DNA from: Porites lobata
Taxonomy: Eukaryota; Cnidaria; Anthozoa; Scleractinia; Poritidae
Direction of reading: 5' to 3'
Length of the DNA: 64,000 nucleotides
NCBI GenBank assembly: GCA_942486035.1
Contig: CALNXK010000045.1
Span: forward strand, 2,851,001 to 2,915,000
In this document: piece by piece, positions 20,630-31,406 of the stretch
Position numbering within the stretch: position 1 is the stretch's first letter
Layout: the number at the start of each line of letters is the position of its first letter
The notes under the pieces: model-generated
Databases searched by the model: none
What the model saw: only the letters and a program-made list of their open reading frames with translations
What the model was told of the DNA's origin: nothing
Made by a program: the position numbers and the translations under genes

Positions 20630-21495
20630 AACAATACACGTTGTCTTAAATCAGCTTTGCAGTAGTCTTTCGACTTCTCGTTCTTGGTTCTTCAGTGAGG
20701 GACGTGCACGTGCGAGCGTGCGTCGACACGATAAACGAGGACGTCTCAAGCCTTCATGCGCTTACAGTCACGCGCGTTTTCCACGACGGAAAAAAGAGAG
20801 ACTGTTCGTCGTCTAGCCTTTTACCGCCCTTCTTTTTTCTGAATTTTTTAATTTTTGTTTTGTTTCATTTTTTTCTAACTGGACATTTTCAATACCACCA
20901 CCACCTGAATTACGGGAGTTACATTCACAGTTCTTACATTCAGATTAATTTTCGAGATGGTTCTTCTCAAGGGCTTGTTTTAAATCAGACGATAGGACAT
21001 TTATTAATCTCTATCAAAGGTATAAAATTTTGACGCCATTTCGTATGTTTCTCCTTTGTGATGCGCCCTTAAAAGAATTGCACGCGTGTCTTACACGCGA
21101 TGGCGCAAATGCAACATTTGATGGAACCAACCTAATTTTTGCTGGAAAAGGTATCCAGTTGTAGTATTCTACCCCGTTTATGGCTCCTGGTATAGTTAAA
21201 TAAGTTAAAAGTTTATAGTGAAGTAATAAGAGTTTAAGATGGTGGTTCCATTTATGCGAATGTGCTCACATTATGTATCACTGGTTTTACTAAGTTGAAA
21301 TACCCGTCTTTATTAGACGTAAAATTGACTATTTATTTCTCCCTTAAATGGTTTGATTTCATGAACAAGATACAACAGTCAGAGGAACAAAGATTTCCAC
21401 GTTTACGAGTACTCGAGAAGCGCGCGAAACGAGCACTTTGAAAGCTCGCGCGCGAGGCTCATGCGCCAGTTAAGACTGGGTTCTACAAAGAAACC

Positions 21496-21694
21496 AATAT
21501 GGCGGCTGAACATGTCAACAAAACACTTGTGTGGTAAATTGGACCCAAAGTGACATTTTTAGACTTCTGGAACTCGGATTTGATCTCCATTGGTTCTTTA
21601 ACTTATTCATTAACACTTGGCTTTATTCATGGCTCAAAAATTCACGGGTGTAGCATTGCAGAAGTGGTGAAAAATGTGACACATGTCCTGTGAG
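21496..21694 (+). promoter_or_regulatory. Candidate YY1-type promoter and non-coding first exon
   Basis: AATATGGCGGC at 21496-21506 fits the YY1 core found at many metazoan transcription starts, and GC-rich DNA precedes it. The ATG in the motif opens only a 12-codon frame. A strong donor-like CTGTGAG|GTAAGC lies at 21694|21695. The same motif and donor are kept in segment B (58795-58805, 58993|58994). The next same-strand gene is ZNF3, but linkage is unproven. Confidence 0.35.
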
Positions 21695-22757
21695 GTAAGC
21701 TCATGTTTGTAGAAAGCTTAACTTTAAGTTTAAGGGTGTTTCGCAGAAAGTGTTCTTCTCATGAACAATGAATATTTAGGTAATGGTACTAAAAGGATCA
21801 AGCTTATGTGTTAAATCATCAAGTAATTCTGTAAGAGCCCTTCCCCGAGTTTTTAACCGGGTCATCCTCGGTGTAAAAACTTGTGAAGTTTTTCTTTGTG
21901 TTCAAGCTATTATTTTCAAGTGGCTTCTTTGTATTTATTGTTTTCCGCCACTTGTGAGTTTCACACCGAGTACGAGCCTTTTAACCATCCCTTTAGTCTG
22001 GTACAAATTACAGTGAAAACATCCCGTCCTTTGTTCAGTCTGTTACAGCTAGAGGTGTCCCTTGAACACCGACTGGTTGTAGGGGGAGAATTATTCCATG
22101 GGGGTGGGGGTACTTTAGGATTGTTTGGGTGGGGATGTGCTTCTGGGACCTTGGAACCCTCAGCCTATACCTATACCAGAGCTGCCCAACCTCCCCCCGC
22201 CCCCACCTCTATCCTCAGTGGCTGTTTTCCAGAAACTACTGAGGTCACCAGCAAAGTTCAGGCAAAACAAAACCGATTTCCTTTTTTTATATTTTTGAGT
22301 GGCAATTCCCAGTTTCCCTAGTCTAGACTCAAATCTTCAATCAAATCCAATTGATCAGTTTCCTGGAAAATGATACCCTATTCTAGACCTTAACTCTCTG
22401 ATTCACATACCCCATACCAGAATATTCGGCTTGAAAACCATACCCTTCACAGCGGCACATACCTGTATTGTAGTACACTGCCGTTAAGTTAAACATTGTT
22501 TATTCTGGTCAATTACACACTTACTCTAAACCGAAAAAAAAGCTACCAGAATAAATTTAACATGACTATATAAATACATGCAAATTCTGTAGTTCCCAAG
22601 TGTATAACATCACTTGCATTCATTTCCACACCCGGTCATCACTATACACTACATTCCTTCCTTTCCCAAATGATCAACATATCAGTCTTTGAATTAAGCT
22701 AGACACACAATAAAGAAAAAGAAGTTCGAGACAACCACTTCAAAATGCTTATATGGC

Positions 22758-23207
22758 TTAATAACGCACAGGCAGTCTTAAAGTCCGGGTCGACCTCCAA
22801 ACATGCATTCCCGCTTTTGCACCTTCCTTTTTGGGTTGCCTAGTTTGTACTCGAGAGTTTTCAGATACTTCAGACGTCCCTTGAATTTCACTTGGTACTG
22901 ATAGGTCTGTTGTCTGTGGACTTTTGCTTGCCCCTGGCTCATCTGCCCGTACCACAGAACCTGCCTTTACCACTTGGTCTCCATTGCCATTAGATACATC
23001 ATTGTGCTCATTGTACTTCTTCACAAATGCAGTGTTCCTTTTCAGTTCAACACCAGCCTTGTTCTTAAGTCTTACCTCTGACCCTGTCTTATGAACCAGC
23101 TTAAAGGGATCAGGGTTGAAGTTGATAGACAGCTTGTTGGTTTTCTCTGCTTTCAAAAGAACCGTGTCGCCAACGAGTTTGCTCTTAGGGGTGGCATCCC
23201 TCTCGAC
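22758..23207 (-). pseudogene. Gypsy integrase C-terminal remnant (segment A)
   Basis: About 150 codons remain open on the minus strand, ending in a natural stop after WRSTRTLRLPVRY, the usual end of this class of Ty3/Gypsy polyprotein. The N-terminal part has the GD.VLL...KTNKL and PF..V.K.GS.V elements of the integrase C-terminal (GPY/F-like) domain. The frame is cut at about 23207 where segment A joins zinc-finger block DNA. The matching region in segment B (60403-60957) is frameshifted and has lost the stop, so copy A is the better preserved. No LTR could be delimited. Confidence 0.8.
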
Positions 23208-23478
23208 CGTCTCCTGTGTCCGAGGAAGACTCGGTAAAAACACGCTGAGTCATCACTTTATCATTGCCGACTCCTGCAAATCTCGGAAATCTATAAATTG
23301 CTGAAGGTAGGGAGTGCTTCTCAGTACATTATATACATATCTTAGAGTGATTTACGTGTTAGCATTAATGGTCACAAGAAAAGAGCCAAGATTTTAAGCC
23401 TGTAGTGATGTACGAGTTCGCCTCGCTTGGCTCATAAAGCGCCTGTTATGCAGGCGAGTGCTGATGAACATATGTTAA

Positions 23479-24455
23479 AGGAACAGTATCCCGTTACTGC
23501 GCATGCACCAAACTTTGATTTTTGGACAGGATGTCGCGAAATCAAAAGATGCGAGGAGAGTAAGAGAACCTTGAAAAATCCGTTTCCATCGCGCTTGACC
23601 GGGTTCAATACGACACTAAAACTTCTCAGGATTACAGATCAATGATATATTGTTCCTGTTAAGTTTCGATTTGGGCAAAATCTGGATTTTTTGGCGTTAC
23701 TTTTATTGCCGTTGGCCGGAGGACCAAAAGATTGGAAGCACTTTGATGCCGATTGAAGGCTTATTTCTTCTGCTAGCTTCCATACAAGCTCGGATAATTG
23801 TTAAAAGAATACGCAGAAATGAAACGGCAACAATAAAGACTGTAAGAAAGAAACCATTGAGACATTGATGTGACTGAGGAGATCTTGTGGAGGGGAGCTT
23901 CGTGAAGCAGAATGTTTTGCAACGACGCGTTAGTAAACTTTTTTAAATGAATCTCCCTAACGGCCGACAAAATCAAACAAACAGGCGCTACATGTTTAGA
24001 AAAACTAGTGCCATGAAATCATAATATAATTTTTGACTAACCTTTCTGATGATTCATAGCGTTGAGATTGCATTTTTATTTATGTCTTTCAAACGTTTGA
24101 GGCTAGAACGCGAGCAAATCAGGCAGTTATTACTAGACTTGGAACAACTGACCTCTGACACGAGTTTCAAATTAGAAAATATGTTTTTAAAGCGAGCGGA
24201 ACGAGATTTTCGGGTAGCGAGGCGGCCCAGCTAGCGATAAAATCGCGATAAGTCTTCGAGCCGCGAGCCAAATTTTTATATAAGACGAAAGACTTCTTCA
24301 AAAGTCTAAAATATTACTTGAGAATATAAACAACAAATCTCCGTCGGCGGTGCGGTCCGGAAGGAAATCTTGTCGAGTCAATAAGACAGTTCTATTGTCT
24401 TTTGAAGAAAAAACAGATGACGCTGGCGCGTGCGCATAATCGGGACACTGTCCCT
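23479..24455. mobile_element. 977-bp piggyBac-like non-autonomous element
   Basis: TTAA lies at both edges (23475-23478, 24456-24459). The termini AGGAACAGTATCCCG and CGGGACACTGTCCCT are inverted repeats that extend into TGCGCATGC/GCGTGCGCA. TTAA target use is typical of piggyBac elements. No transposase is recognisable, and the small frame at 24049-24234 has no known domain. The other blocks lack it. Confidence 0.75.
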
Positions 24456-24459
24456 TTAA

Positions 24460-25128
24460 TTGTTGCTCAGAAATCCCATGAGTATATCGGATTGAGCTGG
24501 TTATATTTGCCTTCGTAACAAGCGTATCCGTTTTCTCGTGTTGAAACGGTTGTTACGTTGGCTGATAGACATACTTTAGTTGTGTGGGGGTCCTAGAGAT
24601 TTATGAGATTCAAAACAAACAGTGCACTGGAGATTTCTAGTTGTTTTCGTCAGGCAGCGTTGCAAAGACGAGGAGGGTGGTTAGGATTTTGTAAATAGGG
24701 AAGAAATTGTCTCTCTTACAGTACTTTGCTACATCAACCACCCCACCTTGTATACGACCACAAATGAATCGATGGGTGAGGCTCAGGGCATTACACGAAG
24801 ACTTACATAAAGTACATACTGTCAAATTCGCGTTTGTTAAAAAATAATCCTGACAGGGAAAACTAGGTTGAATGGTGACCAGTATGGGAGATAATCTAGG
24901 CATATATGTTACTGGGCCCAGAACACTGGTGTGTTTTCATTCACAATTGGGGTATAAATAGTTTTGCAAATAATATAAAATAGTTTCATTGCACCTATAG
25001 TTACTACTTAGATGTAAAAAATCAGGAACATTTCAGAAATGCTTTTATTGTTGCAAATACATTTAAGAGTTTGCCAATATCTTGTGACAATGCCCCTTTG
25101 TTCACCTCACTGGATTTTATTGTTTTAG
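24460..25128 (+). other. Flank and probable intron end before ZNF3
   Basis: Collinear with 10977-11751. It ends in TTATTGTTTTAG|AAAG, a plausible 3' splice site at 25128|25129. No gene is seen. Confidence 0.5.
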
Positions 25129-25164
25129 AAAGTTGAGCCTTTAACAAATAACTGAATTTATTTT

Positions 25165-26580
25165 ATGATGAAAAGGATGTCAAGAAACCTAGAACAACAT
25201 CACATGGGAAAGAAGTCTTACAAATGTAAGCAATGTGCCAAGAGTTTTAGTCAATCAGGAAACCTAAAGGCATATGAAAGAGTACACATGGGAGAGAAGC
25301 CTTTTGAATGCAAACGTTGTGGCAAGTGCTTCAGCCAAGCAGTTACATTGAGAGTTCAAGAAAGACGTCATACTGGAGAGAAGCCTTATGAATGTAAACA
25401 GTGTGGCAAGTGTTTTCAACATAGAGGAAGTTTGAGGGAGCATGAAAGAGGTCATACTGGAGAGAAGCCATATGAATGTAAACAGTGTGGCAAGTGTTTT
25501 CAACATAGAGGAAGTTTGAGGGAGCATGAAAGAGGTCATACTGGAGAGAAGCCATATGAATGTAAACAGTGTGGCAAGTATTTTAGCCATGCAGCAAATA
25601 TGAAGAGGCATGAAAGAGGTCATACTGGAGAAAAGCCGTATGAATGTAAACAGTGTGGCAAGTGTTTTAGACAAGCAGCAAATATGAGGGTGCATGAACG
25701 AGTTCATACTGGAGAGAAGCCATATAAATGTAAACAGTGTGGCAAGTATTTTAGACATGCAACAAGTGTGAAGGAGCATGAAAGAAGTCATGCTGGAGAG
25801 AAGCCATACGAGTGTAAACAGTGTGGCAAGTGTTTTAGACAAGCAGCAAATTTGAGGGTGCATGAAAGAGTTCATACTGGAGAGAGGCCTTATGAATGTA
25901 AACAGTGTGGCAAGTGTTTTCGACATAGAGGAAGTTTGAGGGAGCATGAAAGAGTTCATACTGGAGAGAGGCCTTTTGAATGTAAATATTGTGGCAAGTG
26001 TTTCAGCCAAGCAGTTTCATTAAGGGTTCACAAAAGAGTTCATACTGGAGAGAGGCCTTATGAATGTAAACAGTGTGGCAAGTGTTTTCGACATAGAGGA
26101 AGTTTGAGGGAGCATGAAAGAGTTCATACTGGAGAGAGGCCTTTTGAATGTAAATATTGTGGCAAGTGTTTCAGCCAAGCAGTTTCATTAAGGGTTCATG
26201 AAAGAGTTCATACTGGAGAGAAGCCATATGAATGTAAACTGTGTGGCAAGTGTTTTAGCAGAGCCGGTGACCTTAGAAGACACGAAAAAGTTCACACTAA
26301 AGCAAGGAGGGGTACACGACACATTAACAGACGTGCGTCTAAACGTTTGCTTCGTCAGCGCAATAGCGGAGGAAGTAACCGAATTGATGTCAGTTCAGGA
26401 ATTACAAACAACCGACTGGCTCAAAGAGACTCTAGACACGGAAGGCGTGTAGTAAACTTCCAATTAGCTACCGTTGAGACACACAGCTGTTGGATTTGTC
26501 AAGAGGAGATGAGTAGTGAAGCTTTTCTTCTTCAACACTATGAAAATCATATGAGGCATGTAGTTGAAGATGACTTGTAA
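25165..26580 (+). CDS. ZNF3: 13-finger C2H2 zinc-finger protein
   Basis: A 471-residue paralogue closest to ZNF2. It starts at the shared MMKR. An in-frame TGA at 25153-25155, between the predicted splice acceptor and this ATG, shows that no upstream exon can extend the protein. Thirteen finger units run from residue 19 to 377. The first two are damaged at their first zinc-binding His (Tyr and Gln), leaving eleven intact. Fingers 9-10 and 11-12 are a duplicated pair (RHRGS then QAVS helices, 168 bp). The tail has SKRLLRQR and the terminal CWICQEEMSS finger, ending VVEDDL. Linkers mix TGEKP and TGERP. It is probably a nuclear DNA-binding protein; the target is unknown. Segment A occupies the upstream region, so its promoter may differ from that of ZNF2. 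Confidence 0.88.
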   Translation: MMKRMSRNLEQHHMGKKSYKCKQCAKSFSQSGNLKAYERVHMGEKPFECKRCGKCFSQAVTLRVQERRHTGEKPYECKQCGKCFQHRGSLREHERGHTGEKPYECKQCGKCFQHRGSLREHERGHTGEKPYECKQCGKYFSHAANMKRHERGHTGEKPYECKQCGKCFRQAANMRVHERVHTGEKPYKCKQCGKYFRHATSVKEHERSHAGEKPYECKQCGKCFRQAANLRVHERVHTGERPYECKQCGKCFRHRGSLREHERVHTGERPFECKYCGKCFSQAVSLRVHKRVHTGERPYECKQCGKCFRHRGSLREHERVHTGERPFECKYCGKCFSQAVSLRVHERVHTGEKPYECKLCGKCFSRAGDLRRHEKVHTKARRGTRHINRRASKRLLRQRNSGGSNRIDVSSGITNNRLAQRDSRHGRRVVNFQLATVETHSCWICQEEMSSEAFLLQHYENHMRHVVEDDL

Positions 26581-27486
26581 AATTGAATGGTTCTCGTTCA
26601 GGTTTTCGTAAATTTCGTTTCTGTTCTGTTAGGTTTTGTCACTGAGTGGAAGCATGGCAACGTTTAGTTTTGGTTACTTGTCATGAGTGGCTTGTATTTT
26701 CAGTGGGTTGTTTTTTCTCCATGAAAACTTCGAATTGTGATTTTCTTAGGTGATTTGATGTAGTTGGCAGATGTTTGTTGACGGGAAGAAAAATTCTTTT
26801 GCAATCCCGTTATGTTCTTTTTGCGATGGATAATTCAACCAACTTTTTGAAAGAGAAAACATTTGTGGACTATTTTGAAATTTAACATATGGACAGACAA
26901 TCCTATGAGATGAGCTCGTTGAATAGATGTAGAAAATATAATAATACAATAAAGCAGCCAGAGGTTTTTCAAAACAGTGTCTTATGAATGGCCGACTCTA
27001 GAGTGACATGGAGGAAAACTTTACGTTCGCCTCGTTTCCTTGACAACCCATCCGCATAAATTTTCACATTTTTCCGGATTTGAACGCAAGAAGAAAGATA
27101 GCGGCTTAGTTTCCGGACGATAGCCTAAGCAAAAAGTTAAAAACAAAACACACAAGATGGAATTTTGAGAACAGCGAGGACTGAACATTCGTGATTGCAG
27201 TTTATTGTGTGTTTTGTTGTAGCCTCGTGTGGAGTACTTTCGCCACCCTAGTGGTTCCGAAAATATACGTATTGAGAGCATTCTGACTTTGTTGCTATTC
27301 GTAGTCAGGAAACACTTCTCAAATGGACTGACATTTAACATTTGGTCAAACACGCCTATAAGGACTTGAAAAATAAATTGACCCGAGAGAATGCGAGCTT
27401 CCAAATCATCTTTTTCACTTTTGTTGACTCTGAAGTGACGTAAAATGCTACCTCTTGTTCAGAGTTCGTCCATAAAAAATCATCCA
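26581..27486 (+). other. 3' UTR and downstream flank of ZNF3
   Basis: Collinear with 7244-8389 without the ZNF1-specific insert. It includes the AATAAA at 26948. No other gene is recognised. Confidence 0.5.
26948..26953 (+). promoter_or_regulatory. Candidate polyadenylation signal AATAAA (ZNF3)
   Basis: Same conserved position as the ZNF1 signal, about 370 bp after the stop. Confidence 0.55.
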
Positions 27487-27725
27487 GGGCCCAGTTGCTG
27501 GAGGGCCAATAAACGCCAACCCGGGATTAAATTTTGATCTGAGTTTCTTGCTCTTTCGTTCAAAAGCGTTTTATCGGTTAATTTTCTTTATTCTCTATAG
27601 CACATCAAATCATTGCATTGCAGGCAAAAAAACTAAACTGAATTTTCTTTTTAAGCATTCATATCTGATTTTAAACTTCGCACTGGCCCTGGGTTATCTT
27701 AACTCTGCTTTGAACATCCCGGCCC
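27487..27725. mobile_element. MITE, GGGCCCAGTTG family (block copy)
   Basis: Block copy of the 8390-8629 element, with ends GGGCCCAGTTGCTGG and CATCCCGGCCC. Confidence 0.65.
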
Positions 27726-28002
27726 AGGGTTAGTTTTCGCGTTTTTGACTCCGCAAAAGCACAAGCGTTTCCTTGACCCGAAAGTCAAAGTGAATACCCA
27801 CAAAAATACATTGGAAGACACCTTCTTACTATGTTTCCTTTTTCTTTCTAAGCGTTGTCTTCGCATCCTTCTATCAAAAAAACAGAAATAACCACCCATT
27901 TCTTATCTAAGAAAATAGCCGACATTTCGTGACGTGACCACTGGTTTCCACCCGAAATGACGTCTGAGGAACGAGCGCAAAAATTCCATACTGATGATGT
28001 AT

Positions 28003-28080
28003 CACTGTCCTGATCAGGGTAGTGCTTCTGATTGGTTGATGCAAATTTTTAGCCAATAAGACGAACTACCCAGATCTGGG
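28003..28080 (+). promoter_or_regulatory. Candidate promoter for the ZNF4-6 array
   Basis: This is the best preserved of four copies. It holds an imperfect dyad CACTGTCCTGATCAGGGTAG at 28003-28022 (continuing to 28024), an inverted CCAAT box at 28031-28035, an octamer ATGCAAAT at 28039-28046, a CCAAT at 28053-28057 and the palindrome CCCAGATCTGGG at 28069-28080. The exon-like stretch begins within about 100 bp downstream. No TATA box is evident. The promoter role is inferred from motif clustering and from conservation of the layout upstream of each splice donor. Confidence 0.45.
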
Positions 28081-28179
28081 CAGAAAATTGGTTTGATGTG
28101 ATTATTCTTCTAACTCGTTTCTTGATACTTGTCGAGTTTTCGTGATCTGGTAGAGCTTTTAAGCAGCGTTTTTTTAGCG

Positions 28180-28305
28180 ATGGACGGCAACCGGAAAAAG
28201 AGTTTCTGCATTCTTAGGCGGTTGATTACTCCAAATTTTCGGTCAAATCGTCTCTATAAGAGTAAAGAAACGAAACAATACAAATTTGGTAGCGTCAAAC
28301 CAAAG
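28180..28305 (+). CDS. Candidate first coding exon for ZNF4 (and possibly ZNF5/ZNF6)
   Basis: ATG at 28180 opens 42 codons ending exactly at a donor-like AAACCAAAG|GTAAAATC (28305|28306) in phase 0. The acceptor TTGTTTAAG|ATAG before ZNF4 (34607|34608) is also phase 0, and its 12 codons (IVEALTNNLIYF) run in frame into MMKR. Splicing would therefore give a fused protein of about 632 residues. The N-terminal peptide is basic, begins MDGNRKKSFC, and has no known domain. Against coding use, the paralogous exons near 9.1, 14.5 and 53.4 kb have lost the ATG and frame, so the exon may simply be 5' UTR. No equivalent exon lies between ZNF4 and ZNF5 or between ZNF5 and ZNF6. Confidence 0.35.
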
Positions 28306-28882
28306 GTAAAATCATCAGGATCAAAAATATTTCTGGAATGTTTAATATTATGTGGCAGAGAAAAGCCAATCGGGCGTGAGATGACGTCATTTTACTGCTA
28401 CTAGCAGAATCCATTTCGTTTTTCCTTTCATATTTTGTTTGATAATCCTGGAGGGGTTTACATAACAAAAGCCCTAATTTGCATAAGAAAGCAAAACCCT
28501 AGTCGTAGTAGTCAAAAGACGTCATCGTGCAAATCACCTTTTAATTTTGGCCAACAGTTGACCGGCGCGTACCTAGAGACGATCCCAGATAACATTGCGG
28601 GACGCATTTCGGCTCCAGTTCCCCTCTCGTTGGGCGAATGTAGATACCATCGGCTCTTAACGTCTGAGTGAACATTAGACTGTTGCTAGCACCTTAAATT
28701 ACCGTTACAACACTTTGCACCCTCTTGCAACCTATCTTTGTCACCTCTTTGACGCGATTAAAACGTAATGGATCAAAGGTGTGTAAAATGTAGATTTTTT
28801 ACTTAATATGCGGTTTTAATGTACTATGTTCTCGACCTTACGAGCAGTTAGCTTAAACTATTTTATCGAGTACTTTTAAAGG

Positions 28883-28916
28883 TAATAATAATAATAAATA
28901 ATAATAATAATAATAA
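28883..28916. repeat. (TAA)n microsatellite, unit I
   Basis: Orthologous to the tract at 2319-2337, interrupted by one AAATAA step. Confidence 0.8.
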
Positions 28917-29989
28917 CTTTTTGATGCTTTTTATAATTGTTATTAGTAGTCTTTAGATAGTCATTTTACAACAATTCTCTTTCGTAGACAAGAAAAATGT
29001 ACATAGGGTATATATTTTAATATTTCATATTTTTGAATCTGTAAATAGTCTATTTTTTTTTTTAAATCTATGAATAAAGTTTTGTTTTATAATAATAATA
29101 AAACTTTTTGTTAAGGGTAACATTTCATATTTCTCGATAATCTACACTTGGCCCGTGGAAAAATAATGAATAAAAAAGACAAAAATCGATAAAAAAAAAC
29201 CCCTATGATTCATAGGCGAGAATTTGAAGATAAACTAACGAAGGAATTGCTAAAGATTGTCCACTTCAATTCGCTTAAGTTTTTTTTTCGAAAGACGTCA
29301 AGGTTGTATATGTATGTAAAGTGAAATCAATTGGATAACCGATCGTACTTCCAGTGACATCGGCGAAGCAGAATTCTGTCACAGACAACTCAGCGCTCTC
29401 CGGTGAGGATTAAAGACCGGACCGGCAGAAAAGAGGTAGCCTGCGCGCAAGCTCTCCATTTTGGGAAGTCCCGACAAGTCACGGAAGAGCAACGACTTGC
29501 CCTAGCGTGTTTTCTCCCGGCTCGTTTCTCTCGCCATAATTGAATAATTTCCTTGCAGGCTAGGAGAGCGACAAAAATGGAGCCTACTTAATAAAGTTTC
29601 ACCTGAAAAAAATGTTCAAACTGTTAGAGTTTTAAAGGTAACCATATTGTATGTATTCCGGATAAAGAAAGGCCGAGTTTGCATTAGGCAAATTTAGAAG
29701 TAATATGATGATCTTTTAACGCGACTTTTTTTTTGCAACGTATTGTACCGTTGTCTAGTCTGCGGGGCAGGCGCCTGTTAGTTGTTTTTCACCGGCCCCG
29801 CCCGCGCGAAGGGGAGGGGAGGCCCCCCTGTCCTTTTCTTCCCTCGCGAGTCCTCGACAATTCTTCCCTCGCCCTAAAAAAGGCGGAGCCTGCTAGGCAG
29901 GCTGACTGTTATCTGGAGGATTCAGCACGGTTTGACGGACAAAACTTGGCAAACGCCAACAGAACGCAGCGGAATTCTTCGTCAGACCC

Positions 29990-30161
29990 AGCCTGCGTAG
30001 CAAGCGTTTCTGTGCAGTTTAGGAGAAAAGAACGAGGAACGAGAGTCAAAGACCGCGAGAAAAGTGGCGCAAGTAAAAGAGCGGGGAGGGGGTGAGTATA
30101 CCACAAGTCCCCTTGTATTTCTTTGCTCAGAAACCAAACGGAAACGCTTGCTACGCAGGCT
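29990..30161. mobile_element. AGCCTGCGTAGC MITE, unit I
   Basis: The ends AGCCTGCGTAGCAAGCGTTT and GCTACGCAGGCT match the 94-bp element at 2756-2849, with a longer interior. Unit III keeps the full form. Unit II has lost about 90 bp of the interior. Confidence 0.75.
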
Positions 30162-30597
30162 ACGTCTTGGCTACGTCAGACTCTGTCCACCTTCTCCTAC
30201 GTCCGAGGAAGACTGGGTAAAAACACGCTGAGTCATCACTTCATCATTGCCAACTCTTGCAAATCTCAGAAATCTATAAATTGCTGAAGGTAAGGAGAGC
30301 TTCTCAGTACATTATATACGTATCTTAGAGTGATTTACGTGTTAGAATTAATCGTCACAAGAAAAGAGCTAAGATTTTAAGCCTGTATTGATCTACGAGT
30401 TCGCCTCGCTTGGCTCATAAAGCGCCTGTTATGCAGGCGAGTACTGATGAACATATGTTTACCGCTTGGTTAAATTGTTGCTCAGAAATCCCATGAGTGT
30501 ATCGGATTGAGCTGATTATATTTATGGGGGGTGATTACCGCCAAAATGAGATGTTGTATTAGGCTATTCTATGGTGATCTTTTAGACTCCACAATAG

Positions 30598-30791
30598 GCC
30601 ATTTTACAGTTATGGATGGAAGCGAGGCTGACGCTTGTTTCGATACAAACCTTCCTGCTTTATTATGTAAATCAAGTTATTCTTATGCTTACTAGTATTT
30701 TTCAAGAACAATTTCCATAACAAAGCAAAGAAGGTTTGTATCAAAACAAGGTCACGCTCACCCTCGCTTCCATCCATAACTGTAAAATGGC
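30598..30791. mobile_element. Foldback MITE nested in the left arm, unit I
   Basis: CCATTTTACAGTTATGGATG and its complement are the two arms. They interrupt the left arm of the long-TIR element; the right arm reads CACAATAATTGGTG without it. Confidence 0.75.
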
Positions 30792-31004
30792 TTATTGGTG
30801 TTATGTCCTCTTTGTTTGGCATTGTAAATTCCATTCGTCCATTCTGTATTTTGTTATGTATTTACACATTCTATTATGTATTGGATTCTTCTATTCTAAC
30901 ATGACGTTTTAGACTTTTGTGGTGATGTTTTGCTCTTTCTATTTGGCAGTGTAAATTTGTGTATCTTATTGTGCAATTCTACATTCTATTATGCACTTAT
31001 GTAT

Positions 31005-31406
31005 CCCGGGGTGGGAGGGGGGTTGTTACTTGGTTTAATTTTTGCCAGGTATGTGCCGCTGGCCTCTCAGAGCCCCTACCCCATTATAGTCTAATCTGTG
31101 GCCAATTATAGAGCCCTTATTAGTCGCTCTTGGGAAAATATGTAATTTTTGCAATCCCAGCTTAGTCACTTTCTATTTATGTATCTACCTTATACTCTAC
31201 TTTTCACCAACAGTACAAACATTCTGGTATGTCTGGTAACTGCTAATATGAAGAACTGTCTTACCCTAAAAATCAGAAAATTTACCACTCCATTCTAGTA
31301 ACTCTATCGAAAATGCGATCCCTTTATAGTCAATCCAATCGTGAAAATGCAACCCATCCAGCGGCACATCCCCATTAGCCTCTTATAAGGAAGTACCCTC
31401 CCCAGG
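31005..31406. mobile_element. 402-bp hAT-like element nested in the left arm, unit I
   Basis: TTATGTAT flanks both sides (30997-31004, 31407-31414) and is single in the uninterrupted right arm. The ends CCCGGGGTGGG and CCCTCCCCAGG are loosely inverted, like the 690-bp element at 14961. The 8-bp duplication suggests hAT-type mobilisation. Copies are at 38781-39171 and 46618-47019. Confidence 0.8.

Larger units (their letters stand above)
14725..23207. repeat. Segment A, paralogue of segment B (53652-60837)
   Basis: Landmarks occur in the same order in both segments: AGCTAAACCGCAAAA at the left edge, GGTACAACGCCTTA, GAAAAGGCGACACCTAAG, CGCTCAAAAACAGCCTTTG, a GATAAGTCGGG hairpin, GCGTGCGTCGACACGATAAA, AATATGGCGGCTGAACATG and the Gypsy C-terminus. 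Both join the zinc-finger block at the same place, after AATCGGGCG. At the right, segment A breaks inside the Gypsy reading frame at about 23207 and returns to zinc-finger block sequence (GTCTCCTGTGTCCGAGG). About 1.4 kb of the normal block is missing here. Confidence 0.85.

Noticed and set aside
29733..30095. 120-codon frame repeated in the tandem units (also 37595, 45346)
   Set aside because: It spans CG-rich MITE ends and differs in frame between older blocks; its presence in all units follows from duplication.
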